A stretch of DNA of 62,210 nucleotides from Candidatus Methylomirabilota bacterium (GCA_035936835.1 DASYVT010000178.1:1-62210); one strand, 5' to 3'; positions 49,181-58,272 are shown, counted from the stretch's first letter. Numbers and translations: made by a program. The notes: a model not told the origin generated them from the sequence alone.

Positions 49181-50715
49181 CCCAGTTCCCGACGCTGTCC
49201 GTCATCACGTGGGCCCCGTTCGTGGGCGCCGTCCTCATCATGTTCCTGGCGCGGCGCCGCCCGCTCCTGGTCCGCTGGATCGCCCTCGTCTCCACCGGCG
49301 TCTCCCTGGCGCTCTCGATCCGGATCTACGCGCTCTACGAGCGGGAGGCGGCGGGCTTCCAGTTCTACGAGGAGCTGCCGCTGGTGCCGCCGCTCGGCAT
49401 CAACTACCAGCTGGGCGTGGACGGCATGAGCCTGCTCATGGTGCTGCTGACCAGCATCATCATCTTCGCGGGCGTCTTCGCCTCGTGGACGGTCAAGGAG
49501 CGCAGCCAGGAGTTCTACGCCCTCCTGCTGCTGCTCGTCACGGGCGTCTACGGCGTCTTCGTCTCGCTCGACCTCTTCGTCCTCTTCCTCTTCTACGAGA
49601 TCGCCGTGCTGCCGATGTACCTCCTGATCGGCATCTGGGGCTCTTCGGGCGAGATCCGCCCGCAGGGCATCTTCGGATGGGCCTTCCGCCGGACGGGCGT
49701 CGGCACCAAGGAATACGCGGCGATGAAGCTGACACTGTATCTCCTCTTCGGGTCGGCCTTCATCCTGGTCGGCATCCTGGCGCTGTACGTCGCCTCGGGC
49801 TCGGTCTCCTTTTCGTTCCTCGAGATGGAGCAGATCCGGTTCGACCCGGCGCTGCAGTCCTGGGTCTTCCTCGCCTTCTACGTGGGCTTCGGGATCCTCG
49901 CGGGCATCTGGCCGCTGCACACGTGGTCGCCCGACGGCCACGCGTCCGCGCCCACCGCGGTGTCCATGCTCCACGCGGGCGTGCTCATGAAGCTCGGCGC
50001 CTATGGCGTCGTCCGCCTCGGTCTCGGGCTGCTCCCCGATGGCGCGACGCAGTGGGTGTGGCTGGTCGGCGCCATCGCGTGCGTCAACATCGTCTACGGC
50101 GCGCTCTCCTCGATGGCGCAGACGGACCTCAAGTACGTCATCGCCTACTCCTCGGTCTCCCACATGGGCGTGGTCATGCTCGGCATGGCGACGCTGACGG
50201 AAACCGGGCTCAATGGGTCCATCTTCCAAATGTTCGCCCACGGGATCATGACCGGGCTCTTCTTCGCCCTGGTCGGCCTGGTCTACGAAAAGGCGCACTC
50301 GCGCGCCATCTTCTCCATGGGCGGCTTCGGCCAGATGATGCCGGGCATCGCGACGGCCTTCACCGTCGCGGGCCTGTCGTCCATGGGCCTGCCCGCGACG
50401 GCGGGCTTCGTCGCCGAGTTCCTGACCTTTCTCGGCGCCTGGCAGTCGGCCTACTCCTGGTGGCTCTTCCCCGGCGTGCTCGGCGCCTTCCTGACCTCCG
50501 TCTACGTCCTCCGCGTCACCAAGCAGATCTTCTGGGGCCCGAAGAGCGCCGACCCCCACTTCCAGCACCTGCCTGACGCCCAGGGGCCCGAGTGGGTCGC
50601 GCTCATCATCCTGGTCGGCACGCTCGTGCTCTTCGGCGTCGCGCCGGGCATCGCCATCGGGCCCGTGGACACGGCGACCGTGCCGCTCCTGCTCCGGTTC
50701 GGAGTCCTGCCGTGA
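49177..50715 (+). CDS. nuoM: NADH-quinone oxidoreductase subunit M
   Basis: Second Mrp-like antiporter subunit, 512 residues from ATG 49177. INYQLGVDGMSLLMVLLT, FLFYEIAVLPMYLLIGIWG (conserved Glu), PLHTWSPDGHASAPTAVSMLHAGVLMKLGAYG (Lys/His proton path) and YVIAYSSVSHMG are typical. Coupled to nuoL by ATGA and to nuoN by GTGA. Confidence 0.96.
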   Translation: MTQFPTLSVITWAPFVGAVLIMFLARRRPLLVRWIALVSTGVSLALSIRIYALYEREAAGFQFYEELPLVPPLGINYQLGVDGMSLLMVLLTSIIIFAGVFASWTVKERSQEFYALLLLLVTGVYGVFVSLDLFVLFLFYEIAVLPMYLLIGIWGSSGEIRPQGIFGWAFRRTGVGTKEYAAMKLTLYLLFGSAFILVGILALYVASGSVSFSFLEMEQIRFDPALQSWVFLAFYVGFGILAGIWPLHTWSPDGHASAPTAVSMLHAGVLMKLGAYGVVRLGLGLLPDGATQWVWLVGAIACVNIVYGALSSMAQTDLKYVIAYSSVSHMGVVMLGMATLTETGLNGSIFQMFAHGIMTGLFFALVGLVYEKAHSRAIFSMGGFGQMMPGIATAFTVAGLSSMGLPATAGFVAEFLTFLGAWQSAYSWWLFPGVLGAFLTSVYVLRVTKQIFWGPKSADPHFQHLPDAQGPEWVALIILVGTLVLFGVAPGIAIGPVDTATVPLLLRFGVLP

Positions 50716-52139
50716 GCGGCGGCATGGCGCTCGAGGTCGGGCTCGCGATCCTGATCCTGCTGGTCTTAATCACGGGTCTCTTTTGGCCCGGAAACGACAG
50801 GCGGCGGCTCGGCGGCTTAGTGGCCATCGGGCTCGCCATCCTGCTCTGGATGGCGTTCCGCGTTGACCCGGGCGCCGTCCTCTTCGGAGGCAGCTTCGTC
50901 CAGGACGAGCTGGCGATCTTCTCGAAGCGGCTCTTCCTGCTGGCGACCTTCCTGGGCGTGCTGGCCTCGCTGTCCCTTCGCGCGCCCACCTTCGCGCGGC
51001 GGGCGACCGAGTACTACGTCGCCATGCTCGCCTCGCTGCTCGGGATGCTGGTGCTGGCCTCCGCACGCGAGCTCATCCTGCTCTTCGTCGCCTTCGAGCT
51101 GATGTCCATCCCGCTGTACGTCATCTCCGGGTTCCGCAAGCGGGAAGAGGAGGCCGTCGAGGCGGCGCTCAAGTTCTTCCTCATCGGCACCGTGTCCTCG
51201 GCCTTCATCGTCTACGGGCTGTCCTTCGTCTACGGCATCTCGAACACGACCGACATGGCGGGCGTGGCGGCGGCGCTCCAGGACGGCCACCCGCTGCTGA
51301 TCCTGGGCATGGTCCTGACGCTGGGGGGCCTCGGCTTCAAGATCGCGGCCTTTCCCTTCCACATGTGGGTGCCGGACACGTACGAGGCGGCCGGCACGCC
51401 TTTCGTCGCGTGGCTGTCGGTGGCGCCCAAGGCCGCGGGCTTCGTCGTGATGTTCCGGCTCTACCTGGAAGGCGTGGGCGGGCCCGTCGTCCTCTGGGTG
51501 CCGCTCGCGGCGGGGCTGGCCGCGATCACGATCATCGCGGGCAACCTGATGGCCATTCCCCAGCAGAACATCAAGCGCCTGCTGGCCTACTCGGGCATCG
51601 CGCACATCGGCTACATGCTGGTCGGCTTCGCCGCCGTCTCGGCCTCGGGCGTGGCGATGATGCTCTTCTACCTGGTCGCCTATCTCTTCGGGAACATGGG
51701 CGCCTTCTTCGTGGTGGAGGCCGTGGCCCAGTCCGACGGCTCCGAGGCCATCTCGGCGTACAAGGGGCTGGCCCAGCGGTCACCATTGCTTGCGCTCTCG
51801 ATGCTGCTCTTCCTGCTGTCCCTGGGCGGGATCCCGTTCGTCGCGGGCTTCTGGGCCAAGCTCTTCGTCTTTTGGGCCGCGATCGAGGGCTGTACCGGCT
51901 GGTGCCAAATGTATTGGCTGGTGCTGGTTGGTGCTATCCTGACGGTCGTGGCGCTCTTCTACTACCTGCTCGTGGCCAAGCGCATGTACATCGACGCCCC
52001 CGAGCGCACGCAGCCTGTGGCCGTCTCGCCCTTCCTGGCGTTCTCCATCTTCGTCTGCGCGGCGGGTGTCGTCGGCATCGGCGCGTACCCGAAGCCCCTC
52101 GTGATGGCGGCCCTGCGCGCCGCTTCGGGCCTGTTCTAG
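50712..52139 (+). CDS. nuoN: NADH-quinone oxidoreductase subunit N
   Basis: Third antiporter-like subunit, 475 residues from GTG 50712. LFVAFELMSIPLYVISGF, KIAAFPFHMWVPDTYEAAGTPFVAWLSVAPKAAGF and IKRLLAYSGIAHIGYMLVGF match NuoN. Last subunit of the operon. No nuoE, F or G (NADH dehydrogenase module) is present between or beside these genes. A small secreted-protein gene follows after three bases. Confidence 0.95.
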   Translation: MSGGMALEVGLAILILLVLITGLFWPGNDRRRLGGLVAIGLAILLWMAFRVDPGAVLFGGSFVQDELAIFSKRLFLLATFLGVLASLSLRAPTFARRATEYYVAMLASLLGMLVLASARELILLFVAFELMSIPLYVISGFRKREEEAVEAALKFFLIGTVSSAFIVYGLSFVYGISNTTDMAGVAAALQDGHPLLILGMVLTLGGLGFKIAAFPFHMWVPDTYEAAGTPFVAWLSVAPKAAGFVVMFRLYLEGVGGPVVLWVPLAAGLAAITIIAGNLMAIPQQNIKRLLAYSGIAHIGYMLVGFAAVSASGVAMMLFYLVAYLFGNMGAFFVVEAVAQSDGSEAISAYKGLAQRSPLLALSMLLFLLSLGGIPFVAGFWAKLFVFWAAIEGCTGWCQMYWLVLVGAILTVVALFYYLLVAKRMYIDAPERTQPVAVSPFLAFSIFVCAAGVVGIGAYPKPLVMAALRAASGLF

Positions 52140-52142
52140 CGC

Positions 52143-52511
52143 ATGCTGTCGCGACGTGTTTCAGCCGCCGCCGTCATGGTCGTGCTGCTGGGGGCCGCGG
52201 TCGCCCTAGCCCAGGCGCCCACGGTGACCGAGAGCCGGGGCCTGCGCATCCAGTGGACGGTCGAGCCCCAGACGCGCGACTTCAACGCCGTCTGCGGCCA
52301 GATCTTCAACGATCAGCGCACGAGCGCCAAGAACATCGGCCTGATGGTCCAGGGCGTAGACGGTGACCGCGTGACGTCCAGAAACATTCCCAACGTCGCG
52401 CGGGAGATCGTCGGCCAGTCAGGATGGCAGTTCTGCGGGACGGTGCTGAAGGCGGCGTCCTATCGCGTGATCGTCACGTCCGTGGACTGGGACACCAACG
52501 TCGGTCAGTAG
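52143..52511 (+). CDS. Small secreted protein of unknown function
   Basis: A 122-residue protein with Sec signal MLSRRVSAAAVMVVLLGAAVALAQ. The mature ~98 residues have two cysteines (Cys in NAVCGQIF and WQFCGTVL) that may form a disulfide, and a beta-strand-rich look (RIQWTVEPQTRDF, SYRVIVTSVDWDT). I do not recognise a family. It starts three bases after the nuoN stop, so it is probably transcribed with the operon. A role in complex I is not implied. Confidence 0.6.
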   Translation: MLSRRVSAAAVMVVLLGAAVALAQAPTVTESRGLRIQWTVEPQTRDFNAVCGQIFNDQRTSAKNIGLMVQGVDGDRVTSRNIPNVAREIVGQSGWQFCGTVLKAASYRVIVTSVDWDTNVGQ

Positions 52512-52559
52512 CGGCCGCCGCCCCGCCCGCGTCGGATCACAGATGCGGCCCGCGGTGGT

Positions 52560-53702
52560 TTACAGTTCCGGATGGTCGCCCAGATCGTGCCTCGACAATC
52601 CAGTGTTTCCGGACGCTCCAGTCTCCCATGCGCTGGTGCGCCAATTGTCGGCTTCGTCTGCCGGCGAGCGCCATGGCGGCAGCGTGAGGCGGAGACGGGT
52701 AGCCAGCCGCGCAACGTAGGGCTCGTACAGAGCGCGCAGTGCGGCCAACGTGGTCTCGGCCATCGCGCCCTCCTTCAAGATCACCCCGTGCTGGGCCAGG
52801 TGGGATCGAAGAGACTGGAAGTTCTCGGGCGGTAGCCTGTCTGGATCCGGACGTTCGGGCGCGATGCCGGCGGCCTGCGCCAGATCCACGACAGCGTGGC
52901 GCGCCATGGCGAACGTGAGCTGGGCCTGGCGGGCCGGGCCGCCCTCCACACCGACGATGACGAGCGCGCTCGCGTCGAGCACGGCGGTCAGGGCGCCGAG
53001 CCAGGACTGGTGCTCGTGCTGCGAGCGGAAGTAGAGCAGCACCGGGTACGAGAGATGGCTCTCCATCAGCTCGGCCGCCCAGCGTTCCCAGTCGCGCAGC
53101 AGGGTCTCGAGCCCGGCCATGTCGCCCACGTGGCGGAGCAGGAGCTCCCCCGCGCTCGGCGGCGAGCCGGCCCGGGCGTCGAGGAGGGAGATGTTGACCT
53201 CGCGCCGCGAGAAGCCCTGGTAGAGGACGGGCAGGTACCCGATCACGAGCGCCAGAAAGCCGAAGCCCACGCCCGCCTCGATGACGGTGATCGCCCGGGC
53301 GATCGCGCCATTCGGCGTGACGTCCCCGATGCCCAGCGTGAAGAGAGTCGTGCCGCTCATGTACAGGTCGGCCCAGAATCCGGCCGTCCCCTGGGGCACG
53401 TTGAGCCGCGAGCCGAGTCCCCACTGCGTCATGGCAAAGCCCACCATGAGGGCCACGGCCCAGCAGGCCATGAGGATCAGGAAGGACAGCGGCCCGAATA
53501 TGGCGAGAAAATTCTCGCGCCGCCGTCCCCGCCCGAGGAGACAGGCGAAGGCTGTCCAGGCCGGCCAGGAGACCTTGTAGAAGAGCCGCGCGGGTCGGAA
53601 GCGCCGGCTCGCGGTGCGGGGCAGGACAAGGGCTTCAAAGGCGTCCCAGACTATCGCGAGGATCACGATGATCCCCGCGATAGCCACCAGGGTCGGCATC
53701 AC
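52560..53702 (-). CDS. Two-TM potassium channel-like protein
   Basis: A 380-residue ion-channel protein. TM segments at the N-terminus (~3-25), around 65-95, and 130-155 flank a pore loop with the selectivity filter TTLFTLGIGDVTPNG (T-x-GxGD). The long C-terminal cytosolic region (~170-380) has no RCK/TrkA Rossmann motif that I can see, and is probably helical. GTG 53702 and the next-codon ATG are both possible starts. It follows the 113-residue gene by 19 bases on the minus strand, so they are likely one unit. Ion specificity is inferred from the filter. Confidence 0.75.
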   Translation of the reverse strand: MMPTLVAIAGIIVILAIVWDAFEALVLPRTASRRFRPARLFYKVSWPAWTAFACLLGRGRRRENFLAIFGPLSFLILMACWAVALMVGFAMTQWGLGSRLNVPQGTAGFWADLYMSGTTLFTLGIGDVTPNGAIARAITVIEAGVGFGFLALVIGYLPVLYQGFSRREVNISLLDARAGSPPSAGELLLRHVGDMAGLETLLRDWERWAAELMESHLSYPVLLYFRSQHEHQSWLGALTAVLDASALVIVGVEGGPARQAQLTFAMARHAVVDLAQAAGIAPERPDPDRLPPENFQSLRSHLAQHGVILKEGAMAETTLAALRALYEPYVARLATRLRLTLPPWRSPADEADNWRTSAWETGASGNTGLSRHDLGDHPEL

Positions 53703-53721
53703 CGTCTGAACGCGGTGCGGA

Positions 53722-54063
53722 TCAGGCCGCGCGCTTGAGCGCGCCTGGGACGGTCACCGGGCTCGGCCTGAAGACGAGGGCGTAGCCCGCGGGGACCCGT
53801 GACAGCACTACCGGCCACACCTCTTCGAGGATGGATTCCCAGCCGGCCGGCACGAAGATCTCGACCGTGCCCGTGCCGCGCCGAGCGCCGGCCGCGACGC
53901 GCACGGCGACCAGCGATTCGCCGCCGAGCTGATGGTTGACGGCCGCCTGGATGTCGGCCTGGAGTCCGAGCGCGCGATCCTCGAGCTTGTCGCGCCGGGC
54001 CCGCCAGAAAAGCGGCCCCAGGAACAGCAGGGATATCAGCGCCACTACGATCCACGTTGTCAT
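53722..54063 (-). CDS. Small single-TM membrane protein of unknown function
   Basis: A 113-residue protein with an N-terminal TM (TTWIVVALISLLFLGPLFWRARR), then a soluble helix-rich and beta part (QADIQAAVNHQLGGESLVAVRVAAG...GTVEIFVPAGWESILEEVW). ATG 54063 (MTTW) is preferred because GGAGG lies eight bases upstream, unlike the two in-frame ATGs just before. Upstream partner of the channel gene. No family recognised. Confidence 0.6.
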   Translation of the reverse strand: MTTWIVVALISLLFLGPLFWRARRDKLEDRALGLQADIQAAVNHQLGGESLVAVRVAAGARRGTGTVEIFVPAGWESILEEVWPVVLSRVPAGYALVFRPSPVTVPGALKRAA

Positions 54064-54109
54064 GGTCATCGCCTCCACCCATTACGACGCGGCCGGCGGG
54101 GAGGGGGAT

Positions 54110-55006
54110 TCAGGAGAGGTAGGTCTCCAGGTACTTCGTGTCGGCGAGATCCGGCAGGCCGACGGTCTCAGGCGCGCGGCCTTCGAAGGCGGCGCGCGGA
54201 GCGAGCCCCACGAGCTCGGCGCGACTGATCGTGATGCCTCGCCGCGCGGCCTGTTCCGTAACCGCATCGTAGGCACGGGCGATGCCGGTGCGTCGGTAGT
54301 CGAGGAGGTTCATCGAGACCTGGACGAGCCCGCGGCGCTCGAGCGGCAGCCCGAGCGCCTGGACGCACGCCAGGCCTCCCGACGACTCACGCACGACCCG
54401 CGCGATGGCCGTCGCGGCGCCCAGATCGGTAGAGTCGAGCCAGACGTTGTAGGCGACGAGGACGTCGCGGGCGCCCACCATGGCGCCGCCGCGCCGGGGC
54501 ACGAAGACAGCGGGCCCGGCATCGGGCCAGCCGGCGGGAGTGGTGAGCCGCGCGGCCAAGCCCTCGTACTCGCCATGGCGGATCTCTCGCACCGCTTTGC
54601 GCTCGGCGCGCGTCGCCGCCGCGCCGTAGAAGTAGACGGGCAGGGTGTGTACGGCCGCAATGGCTTGGCCGACGCGGCGGGCGATCCCGACGGCGTCGGC
54701 CATGGCGAGATCGCGCAGAGGCACGAGCGGCATGACGTCGAGGGCGCCCAGCCGCGGGTGGATGCCGCGGTGCTCTCGCATGTCCACGCGCGCGAACACC
54801 GCCGCGGCCAGCGCCAGCGCCGCCTCCTCGACGACCTGCGGCGCGCCGAGGAAGGTGAAGACCGAGCGGTGGTGGTCGGGGTCGGCGTGGACATCGGCGA
54901 GCGTCACGCCGGGAACGCCCCGCACCGCGTCGGCAAGGGCCTCGACGGCGCGCAGGTCGCGGCCTTCGCTCACGTTCGGGACGCACTCGAGGAGGGGGCC
55001 TGCCAC
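54110..55006 (-). CDS. ftcD: Glutamate formimidoyltransferase
   Basis: A 298-residue FTCD formiminotransferase domain: LLECVPNVSEGRD at the N-terminus is the signature, with DPDHHRSVFTFLG, GIHPRLGALDVMPLVPL and the C-terminal SMNLLDYRRTGI. Transfers a formimino group from formiminoglutamate to tetrahydrofolate, releasing glutamate, in histidine degradation. The cyclodeaminase domain is missing, as in many bacteria. Other hut genes are absent nearby. Start GTG 55006 with a TATGAT box eight bases upstream. Divergent from the AIR synthase-like gene. Confidence 0.9.
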   Translation of the reverse strand: MAGPLLECVPNVSEGRDLRAVEALADAVRGVPGVTLADVHADPDHHRSVFTFLGAPQVVEEAALALAAAVFARVDMREHRGIHPRLGALDVMPLVPLRDLAMADAVGIARRVGQAIAAVHTLPVYFYGAAATRAERKAVREIRHGEYEGLAARLTTPAGWPDAGPAVFVPRRGGAMVGARDVLVAYNVWLDSTDLGAATAIARVVRESSGGLACVQALGLPLERRGLVQVSMNLLDYRRTGIARAYDAVTEQAARRGITISRAELVGLAPRAAFEGRAPETVGLPDLADTKYLETYLS

Positions 55007-55014
55007 GGGGTCGT

Positions 55015-55062
55015 ATCATACCGCGGCCGCGTCTTGCCCCGGTCGCGCGCGGCTCCTATACT
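55015..55062. promoter_or_regulatory. Back-to-back -10-like boxes in a 65-base divergent spacer
   Basis: Minus strand: TATGAT (55020-55015), eight bases, then the GTG start of the formimidoyltransferase. Plus strand: TATACT (55057-55062), nine bases, then ATG 55072. Both lie too close to the start for a normal leader, although GGAGG is present before the plus start. Confidence 0.45.
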
Positions 55063-55071
55063 ACGGAGGCC

Positions 55072-56091
55072 ATGCCGTTTCTCCCCGTGGGCAAGCTCCC
55101 GGCCGAGCTGCTCCAGCGACTTTTTGCCAAATACGTGCCGGCCGACTCGCGCGTCATCGTGGGACCGCAGGTGGGCGAGGACGCCGCCGTCCTCGACATG
55201 GGCGATCGGTATCTCGTCGCCACCACCGATCCCATCACATTCGCCACCGACGAGATGGGCTGGTACGCGCTGCACGTCAACGCCAACGACCTTGCCGTGC
55301 GCGGCGCTCAACCGCGCTGGTTCATGGCGACCGTGCTCCTGCCCGAGGGCAAGAGCCACGAGGCGCAGGTGGAACAGCTTTTCGCCGAGGTCGCGGAAGC
55401 CTGCGCCGCTGTCGGCGTCTCGCTCGTGGGCGGGCACACGGAAGTAACCGCCGGGCTCCCGCGCCCCATCGTCGTCGGCGCCATGCTGGGCGAGGTCGAC
55501 AAGGACCGGCTCGTGACGACGGGCGGCGCGAAGATCGGCGACACCGTGCTGCTGACCAAGGGCGTGCCGCTCGAGGGCGCGTCGATCATCGCGCGAGAGC
55601 GCCGCGAGGAAGCGCTCCGCCGCGGCGTGCCCGCCGAGATCGTGGAACGCGCGCGCGGCTTTCTCCGCAGGCCGGGCATCAGCGTCGTGCCCGAGGCGCG
55701 CGCGGCCTGCGGCGCGGCGCGCGTGCATGCGATGCACGACCCGACGGAGGGCGGGCTCGCCACCGCCTGCTGGGAGATGGCCCAGGCGGCCGGCGTGGGG
55801 CTTCGCATAGACCGCGAGCGCGTGCCGGTCCTGCCCGAGGGGCGCCGGCTCTGCGAGGCGTTTGGCCTCGACCCGATCGGCACCATCGCATCCGGCTCGC
55901 TCCTGATGACCGTCGCGCCGGAAGACGCCGACGCCGTCACGAACGCCTGCCGCGCCGCCGGCATTGACTGCGCCGCCATCGGCCGCGTCACGCCGGCCTC
56001 GGACGGCGTCGCGCTCGTCTCCGGCGGCCACCCGCGCCCCATGCCCGCCTTCCCCCAGGACGAGATCACCCGCATCTTCGGAGCAACCTAA
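55072..56091 (+). CDS. AIR synthase-like protein (HypE-like family)
   Basis: A 339-residue PurM-fold ATP-binding protein. VGPQVGEDAAVLDMGDRYLVATTDPITFA is the N-terminal metal/ATP loop, NANDLAVRGAQPRWF the second, and VGGHTEVTAGL the third, followed by HDPTEGGLATA. These are shared by HypE, SelD, ThiL and PurM. Similarity is closest to orphan HypE-like archaeal/bacterial proteins, but no hydrogenase maturation genes are here and SelD's catalytic Cys/Sec region is missing. The ATG lies nine bases after TATACT. Its stop shares a base with the next start (TAATG). Confidence 0.75.
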   Translation: MPFLPVGKLPAELLQRLFAKYVPADSRVIVGPQVGEDAAVLDMGDRYLVATTDPITFATDEMGWYALHVNANDLAVRGAQPRWFMATVLLPEGKSHEAQVEQLFAEVAEACAAVGVSLVGGHTEVTAGLPRPIVVGAMLGEVDKDRLVTTGGAKIGDTVLLTKGVPLEGASIIARERREEALRRGVPAEIVERARGFLRRPGISVVPEARAACGAARVHAMHDPTEGGLATACWEMAQAAGVGLRIDRERVPVLPEGRRLCEAFGLDPIGTIASGSLLMTVAPEDADAVTNACRAAGIDCAAIGRVTPASDGVALVSGGHPRPMPAFPQDEITRIFGAT

Positions 56092-57689
56092 TGCCCCAGA
56101 TCGGCTACGCGCACCGCCAGGCGCCGATGGCGCGGGACGGCATGGTCGCCTCGTGCCACCCGCTCGCCTCGTTGGCGGGAGTGGAGATCCTCAAGTCAGG
56201 TGGCAACGTGGTGGACGCGGCGGTGGCCACCAATGGTGTGCTGGCAGTGACGCAACCCAACTTCTGCGGCGTGGGCGGCGACTTCTTCTGCCTCTACTAC
56301 GACGCCGAGAGCCGGCGCGTCCATTTCCTGAACGGCGCGGGGCGGTCGGGCTCGCGCGCTGGCCTCGAGGAGCTCGGGCGTCGCGAGCTCGCCGCCGTCC
56401 CGATGATTGGCCCCGGCGCGGTGTCGGTGCCGGGCGCGACGCGGGCGTGGTCCATGCTTCTCGAGCGCTTCGGCACGCGCCCGCTCAAGAGCCTCTTGGT
56501 ACCCGCCATCCACTACGCCGCCGACGGCTTTCCGCTGACGGACATCGTCAGCCAGGCCATCCGCGAGCGCTCCGAGCTGATCGACGATCCCGAGTGGCGC
56601 CGCATCTTCATCCCGCGCGGCGGCTTCGCCGAGCCGGGCGATATTTTTCGCCAGCCCGACCTCGCGCTCACGCTGACCGAGTTGGGGGAGAACCCCGACC
56701 TCTTCTACCGCGGCCGGGTGGGGCAGGCGATCGCGAAGCGTTTGGAGCGCGACGGCTTCCTCACGGCCGATGATCTTGCGGGGCACACGGGCGCGTGGGG
56801 CGATCCCATCAGCACGACCTATCGCGGGTACACCGTGTGGGAGACGCCGCCGCCGACACAGGGCATCGCCACGCTCCTGACCCTCAACCTCCTCGAGTGC
56901 TTCGACGTGACGGCGCACCCGATCCACTCCGTCGCGCACCTCCACCTGCTCCTCGAGATGACCAAGCTCGCCTACGCCGACCGCGACCGCTGGGTCGCCG
57001 ACCCGGCCACGTCGCGCCTGCCCGTCCTCTCCCTGCTCGACAAGGCCTATGCCGCGCGCAGACGCGCCGCCTTCGACGCGGACAAGGCCCAGCGCTACGA
57101 AGCGGGCGAGGTCGACGGCGACACGACCGGCTTCGTGGTTGCCGACGGGCGCGGCAACATCCTCTCGGTGATCCAGAGCCTCTACAAAGGCTTCGGCTCC
57201 GGCGTGGTGCCGCCCGGCACCGGTGTCGTGCTCCAGAACCGCGGCGCCTACTTCAATACGAATCCCAAGCACCCGAACTGCTTCGGGCCTCGCAAGCATC
57301 CCTTCCACACGCTCATCGCCTGCATCGTGACGCGCGGGGAGCGGCCCGTGCTGGGGCTCGCCAACATGGGGGGCGACGGGCAGGCGATGTTCCACACGCA
57401 GATCCTCTCCAACGCGCTCGACTACGGCATGGAGATCCAGGAGGCGATCGAGCGGCCGCGCTTCTTCATGGGACGCATCAATCCGGGCGACGCACCCGAC
57501 CTGGTGCGGCTCGAGAGCCGCGTCCCCGTCCCCGTGCGCGAAGAGCTGATGCGCCGCGGCCACAACATCCTGCCCGTGTCCGATTGGTTCACCTCGGAGG
57601 GGCACGCCCACGGCGTCGCCGTCTTAAAGGACGGCGTCCTTCGGGGCGGCGCAGACCCGCGCGGAGACGGCGCGGCTGTGGGATATTGA
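56091..57689 (+). CDS. ggt: Gamma-glutamyltransferase family protein
   Basis: A 532-residue Ntn-hydrolase. N-terminal MARDGMVASCHPLASLAGVEILKSGGNVVDAAVATN and the autoprocessing site GDTTGFVVADGRGN with nucleophile Thr345 are clear. DTTHF is the usual sequence; here Gly replaces His. Late SGVVPPGTGVVLQNRG and HPFHTLIA match. It cleaves gamma-glutamyl bonds of glutathione or related amides, or hydrolyses cephalosporin-like amides. No signal peptide is seen, so it is probably cytoplasmic, which fits a catabolic amidase better than glutathione salvage. ATG 56091, coupled to the upstream gene by one base. Confidence 0.85.
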   Translation: MPQIGYAHRQAPMARDGMVASCHPLASLAGVEILKSGGNVVDAAVATNGVLAVTQPNFCGVGGDFFCLYYDAESRRVHFLNGAGRSGSRAGLEELGRRELAAVPMIGPGAVSVPGATRAWSMLLERFGTRPLKSLLVPAIHYAADGFPLTDIVSQAIRERSELIDDPEWRRIFIPRGGFAEPGDIFRQPDLALTLTELGENPDLFYRGRVGQAIAKRLERDGFLTADDLAGHTGAWGDPISTTYRGYTVWETPPPTQGIATLLTLNLLECFDVTAHPIHSVAHLHLLLEMTKLAYADRDRWVADPATSRLPVLSLLDKAYAARRRAAFDADKAQRYEAGEVDGDTTGFVVADGRGNILSVIQSLYKGFGSGVVPPGTGVVLQNRGAYFNTNPKHPNCFGPRKHPFHTLIACIVTRGERPVLGLANMGGDGQAMFHTQILSNALDYGMEIQEAIERPRFFMGRINPGDAPDLVRLESRVPVPVREELMRRGHNILPVSDWFTSEGHAHGVAVLKDGVLRGGADPRGDGAAVGY

Positions 57690-57693
57690 GGGT

Positions 57694-58269
57694 ATGCGAG
57701 CTATCCGATTGATCGCGGTCGTTCTGGCGTTGGCGCCGGCCCTGCCGGCAGCGGCAGGCGCGGCCAGCTGGGGAGGCATCGAGCCCGGCGACACCACGCT
57801 CGAGCAGGTGCGGGAGCGCTACGGCGCGCCGTCGAAGGAGACCAAGCAGAAGGTCGAGAACTACGACACCACGACCTGGATCTACGAGGGCCTCAAGGCG
57901 CCGGGCGGCATGAACCGGATGGTGGTGGATTTCGGCCTCCTCAAGCCCGACGATTACAAGCCGAACATCGTGCGCGTCTTCGTCCTCGAGCCCAGGCCGA
58001 GCATCTTCGCCGTCCAGACAGTCATCGACGGCTGGGGGCTGCCGTCGGCGGCCGGCGATCAGGGCGGCTTTCCCACGATGCTGTATGAGGAAGGACTCCT
58101 CGTCGTCTTCGACAAGCAGACTCTCTGGGCGGAATCCATGACCTTCACGCTGCCTCAGCCCCTGCTTCAGCCTCCCACGGCTGGGCCGCCCGCTCCGGCC
58201 CCCGCTCCACCAAAGGCGACCACGGCGCCCAAGCCCGGCTCGACCTCGCCCGCCGGCCCGCGCCCGTAG
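57694..58269 (+). CDS. Secreted BamE/SmpA-like protein with proline-rich tail
   Basis: A 191-residue exported protein. Signal peptide MRAIRLIAVVLALAPALPAAAGA, then SWGGIEPGDTTLEQVRERYGAPSKE, the turn-helix pattern of BamE/SmpA-like small lipoproteins (but no lipobox Cys). The C-terminal ~40 residues are Pro/Ala/Thr-rich. Start ATG 57694, four bases after the gamma-glutamyltransferase stop, so cotranscribed. Assignment by pattern only. Confidence 0.5.
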   Translation: MRAIRLIAVVLALAPALPAAAGAASWGGIEPGDTTLEQVRERYGAPSKETKQKVENYDTTTWIYEGLKAPGGMNRMVVDFGLLKPDDYKPNIVRVFVLEPRPSIFAVQTVIDGWGLPSAAGDQGGFPTMLYEEGLLVVFDKQTLWAESMTFTLPQPLLQPPTAGPPAPAPAPPKATTAPKPGSTSPAGPRP

Positions 58270-58272
58270 CGG

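Noticed and set aside
55072-56091. Selenide, water dikinase (SelD)
   Set aside because: The N-terminal catalytic Cys/Sec region of SelD is absent; the protein is closest to HypE-like AIR synthases.
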